Made by a program: the position numbers and the translations under genes
Part shown: in pieces, positions 5,504 to 6,619 of the stretch
How positions within the stretch are numbered: the first letter of the stretch is position 1
How the letters are laid out: every line of letters starts with the position of its first letter
Notes under the pieces: generated by a model
What the model was told of the DNA's origin: nothing
The model's input: only the letters and a program-made list of their open reading frames with translations
Databases searched by the model: none
Source: CAZCYE01 sp964502775
GTDB lineage: Bacteria > Actinomycetota > Acidimicrobiia > IMCC26256 > PALSA-555
DNA length: 6,619 nt
Direction: 5' to 3'
Assembly (NCBI GenBank): GCA_964502775.1
Contig: CAZCYE010000081.1
Coordinates: 1 to 6,619, forward strand

Positions 5504-6087
5504 GCCGACACCTCCGCGGCTCCCTGGCGTCCTTCGCGCAGCGCGCGGCGGGCCTGGGGCAGGTAGGTCACGGCCGCGTAGTAGCTCAGCGCGAGCCCGA
5601 TAGTCGCGAAGATCCACGCGGCGGCGAGCACCAGGTCGTGCCCGGTGTCGAGGTGCTCGGCCGCCAGGAATCCCGGGAGCGCGAACATCAATGCCAGCGT
5701 CCCGGCCTTCCCGGCCCACTGGACATCGATGCGGCGCGCACCCGCGGCCGCGAGGGCCAGCACGGCGACGCTGACCACGGCCTCTCGGACGAGCACGAGG
5801 GCGGCAACGGGCGCGGGGACGGCACCGTCGACGATCAGGACCACCGTCGCCGCGAGCAGCAGCACCCGATCCGCGACTGGGTCCAGGACCTTGCCGAGCT
5901 CGCTGGTCTGGTCGTAGCGGCGGGCGATCCAGCCGTCCACCCAGTCGCTGGCCCCCAGCCCGACCAGGAGCCCGGCCGCCAGCAGCGGCTCGTCGGCTCC
6001 GAGGAGCAACCAGGCGAACACCGGCACCAGACCGATCCGGAGCGCCGAGATGAGGTTGGGAACGGTCACGATGCGCCCGTTCACCAT
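5500..6087 (-). CDS. pgsA: CDP-alcohol phosphatidyltransferase, PgsA type (CDP-diacylglycerol--glycerol-3-phosphate 3-phosphatidyltransferase)
   Basis: This 195-residue integral membrane enzyme belongs to the CDP-alcohol phosphatidyltransferase family. The diagnostic motif D-x2-DG-x2-AR-x8-G-x3-D-x3-D is complete: D48, D51, G52, A55, R56, G65, D69 and D73, the four aspartates being the metal and catalytic residues. The N-terminus has the PgsA-like TVPNLISALRI, followed by several hydrophobic helices (about 11-31, 33-46, 75-86, 92-115, 129-143, 152-175) and a short basic C-terminal tail. PgsA transfers a phosphatidyl group from CDP-diacylglycerol to glycerol-3-phosphate, the first step to phosphatidylglycerol. 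Related actinobacterial proteins, such as the Rv1822 type, have been proposed to act as cardiolipin synthases, so the acceptor is not certain. The ATG at 6087 is chosen because the motif-bearing protein starts there; upstream codons in frame read as Arg/Pro/Ser-rich shadow of the SDR gene. Its TGA overlaps the next gene's GTG. Confidence 0.9.
   Translation of the reverse strand: MVNGRIVTVPNLISALRIGLVPVFAWLLLGADEPLLAAGLLVGLGASDWVDGWIARRYDQTSELGKVLDPVADRVLLLAATVVLIVDGAVPAPVAALVLVREAVVSVAVLALAAAGARRIDVQWAGKAGTLALMFALPGFLAAEHLDTGHDLVLAAAWIFATIGLALSYYAAVTYLPQARRALREGRQGAAEVSA
5511..5515 (-). promoter_or_regulatory. Shine-Dalgarno fixing the GTG start of the nucleotidyltransferase fusion
   Basis: GGAGG (within GGAGGTGT) on the coding strand lies seven bases before the GTG at 5503, inside the end of pgsA. 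This decides the start of the downstream gene: the frame stays open for 72 more codons upstream, but that part is the pgsA shadow and the nucleotidyltransferase signature begins right after this GTG. Confidence 0.8.
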
Positions 6088-6093
6088 GCGACC

Positions 6094-6099
6094 AGCGTA
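6094..6099 (-). promoter_or_regulatory. Candidate -10 element of a leaderless pgsA promoter
   Basis: On the coding strand TACGCT (TANNNT pattern) lies exactly six bases before the pgsA ATG. This would put transcription start on or next to the A of the start codon. No Shine-Dalgarno sequence precedes this ATG, which fits a leaderless mRNA, a common arrangement in actinobacteria. No good -35 hexamer is visible at the expected distance, so the call is tentative. Confidence 0.35.
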
Positions 6100-6119
6100 G
6101 GCGGAGCGCCGGCGCCCGA

Positions 6120-6136
6120 AGCCGGGCCGCCCGGCT
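6120..6136 (-). terminator. GC-rich hairpin after the SDR stop, possible terminator
   Basis: Three bases after the SDR stop codon there is a perfect 7-bp inverted repeat, AGCCGGG and CCCGGCT, separated by a 3-base loop. There is no T-run after it, so it is not a classic intrinsic terminator. GC-rich hairpins without a U-tract have been proposed as terminators in actinobacteria. Its position between the SDR and a candidate pgsA promoter fits a transcription boundary, but this is inference. Confidence 0.4.
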
Positions 6137-6139
6137 CGG

Positions 6140-6619
6140 CTACTGGAGCCCGGCGTGCATCCCCCCGTCCACAGGGATCGCCGCCCCGGTGAGGTAGGCG
6201 GCCGGCTCCGAGCACACGAACGCGCAGGTCGCCCCCAGCTCCGCGGGATCGCCGAGGCGGCCGGCCGGGATGTCGCGCACCACGTCCTCGAGTCCACCCG
6301 GGATCACACTTGCCCGACCAGTGTCGTGGAACCCCGGTTGCAGCGAGTTCACGGTGACGCCGTCGGCGGCCACCTCGCGGGCCAGCGTCTTGAGGAAACC
6401 GGTCAGCCCGGCGCGCGCGGTGTTGGACAGGATCAATGTGGGGATCGGCTGGCGCACCGCGATCGAGGTGATCGCCACCACCCGGCCCCACCGACGGTCC
6501 TGCATCTCGGGCACGACCTCCATGCACATCACGATCGTGGACAACGCGTTGACCTCGAAGGCCTGCGTGTACGCGGCCGGATCGCTGATGTCGGCGAAGC
6601 GCCCCGGCGGCGGGCCGCC
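6140..6619 (-). CDS. SDR-family oxidoreductase, 5'-truncated by window edge
   Basis: This is the C-terminal 159 residues of a classical short-chain dehydrogenase/reductase; the reading frame is open to the window edge, so the NAD(P)-binding TGxxxGxG region lies outside. The first visible residues, GGPPPGRF, match what follows the conserved Asn-Ala of the NAG motif. Seen next are the active-site Asn in FEVNA (about 6548-6550), the catalytic Ser in AITSIAV (6464-6466), the segment VTVNSLQPG, and the family-typical end GAAIPVDGG. The Tyr and Lys expected at S-x12-YxxxK are replaced: the segment reads SNTAR, with Ser at 6425-6427 and Arg at 6413-6415. Classical SDRs reduce or oxidise carbonyl/hydroxyl groups in the cytoplasm; with this active site, activity and substrate are uncertain. 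It ends in TAG and is probably transcribed separately from pgsA, since a hairpin follows the stop. Family assignment is firm; function is not. Confidence 0.9.
   Translation of the reverse strand, partial: GGPPPGRFADISDPAAYTQAFEVNALSTIVMCMEVVPEMQDRRWGRVVAITSIAVRQPIPTLILSNTARAGLTGFLKTLAREVAADGVTVNSLQPGFHDTGRASVIPGGLEDVVRDIPAGRLGDPAELGATCAFVCSEPAAYLTGAAIPVDGGMHAGLQ

Noticed and set aside
5504..5719. A 72-codon N-terminal extension of the nucleotidyltransferase fusion
   Set aside because: The extension lies wholly inside pgsA and is Arg/Pro/Gly-rich; the signature and a strong Shine-Dalgarno place the start at GTG 5503.
6088..6297. A longer pgsA start inside the SDR gene
   Set aside because: The added residues are an out-of-frame shadow of the SDR, and PgsA proteins start just before the TVPNL segment, as from ATG 6087.

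Overview
The window is a compact, very G+C-rich bacterial chromosome segment in which every convincing gene lies on the minus strand, so the biological reading order runs from position 6619 down to position 1. Gene content and order point to Actinomycetota. A GarA/OdhI-type FHA protein, a MerR regulator of the Rv1828/FtsR type and a DUF151 (bifunctional nuclease) protein sit next to gcvH and near a pgsA-type gene, as in the Mycobacterium tuberculosis Rv1822-Rv1829 neighbourhood (recalled, not searched). The zinc ribbon on the FHA protein and the hpt gene inside the cluster suggest a lineage away from the mycobacteria, possibly Acidimicrobiia; that placement is an inference.

Layout in reading order: (1) 6619-6140, the C-terminal 159 residues of a short-chain dehydrogenase/reductase whose YxxxK catalytic pair is replaced, followed by a GC-rich hairpin; (2) 6087-5500, a CDP-alcohol phosphatidyltransferase (PgsA type), with a possible leaderless promoter; (3) 5503-3017, an 828-residue nucleotidyltransferase / left-handed beta-helix / phosphomannomutase-like fusion, coupled to pgsA by a GTGA overlap; (4) 2964-2581, gcvH; (5) 2506-2027, a zinc-ribbon FHA protein (GarA-like); (6) 2030-1173, a MerR-family regulator (FtsR-like); (7) 1176-550, hypoxanthine phosphoribosyltransferase; (8) 553-68, a DUF151 protein. 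The last 67 bases hold no gene I can support.

Functionally, the upstream pair joins phospholipid head-group synthesis with activated-sugar (probably GDP-mannose) supply, both of which feed the envelope. The downstream group joins one-carbon/glycine metabolism (GcvH), an FHA switch whose relatives control 2-oxoglutarate and glutamate metabolism, a regulator whose relatives control cell division, and purine salvage. garA, merR, hpt and the DUF151 gene are joined by three successive GTGA stop/start overlaps and almost certainly form one operon.

I see no tRNA, rRNA, CRISPR array, transposase or phage gene. The most noteworthy observations are the phosphomannomutase-like module that has lost all its catalytic loops, the non-canonical SDR active site, the zinc-ribbon version of GarA, the composition-anomalous linker inside the MerR regulator, and the repeated GTGA junction architecture. 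No clearly new multi-gene system is visible.
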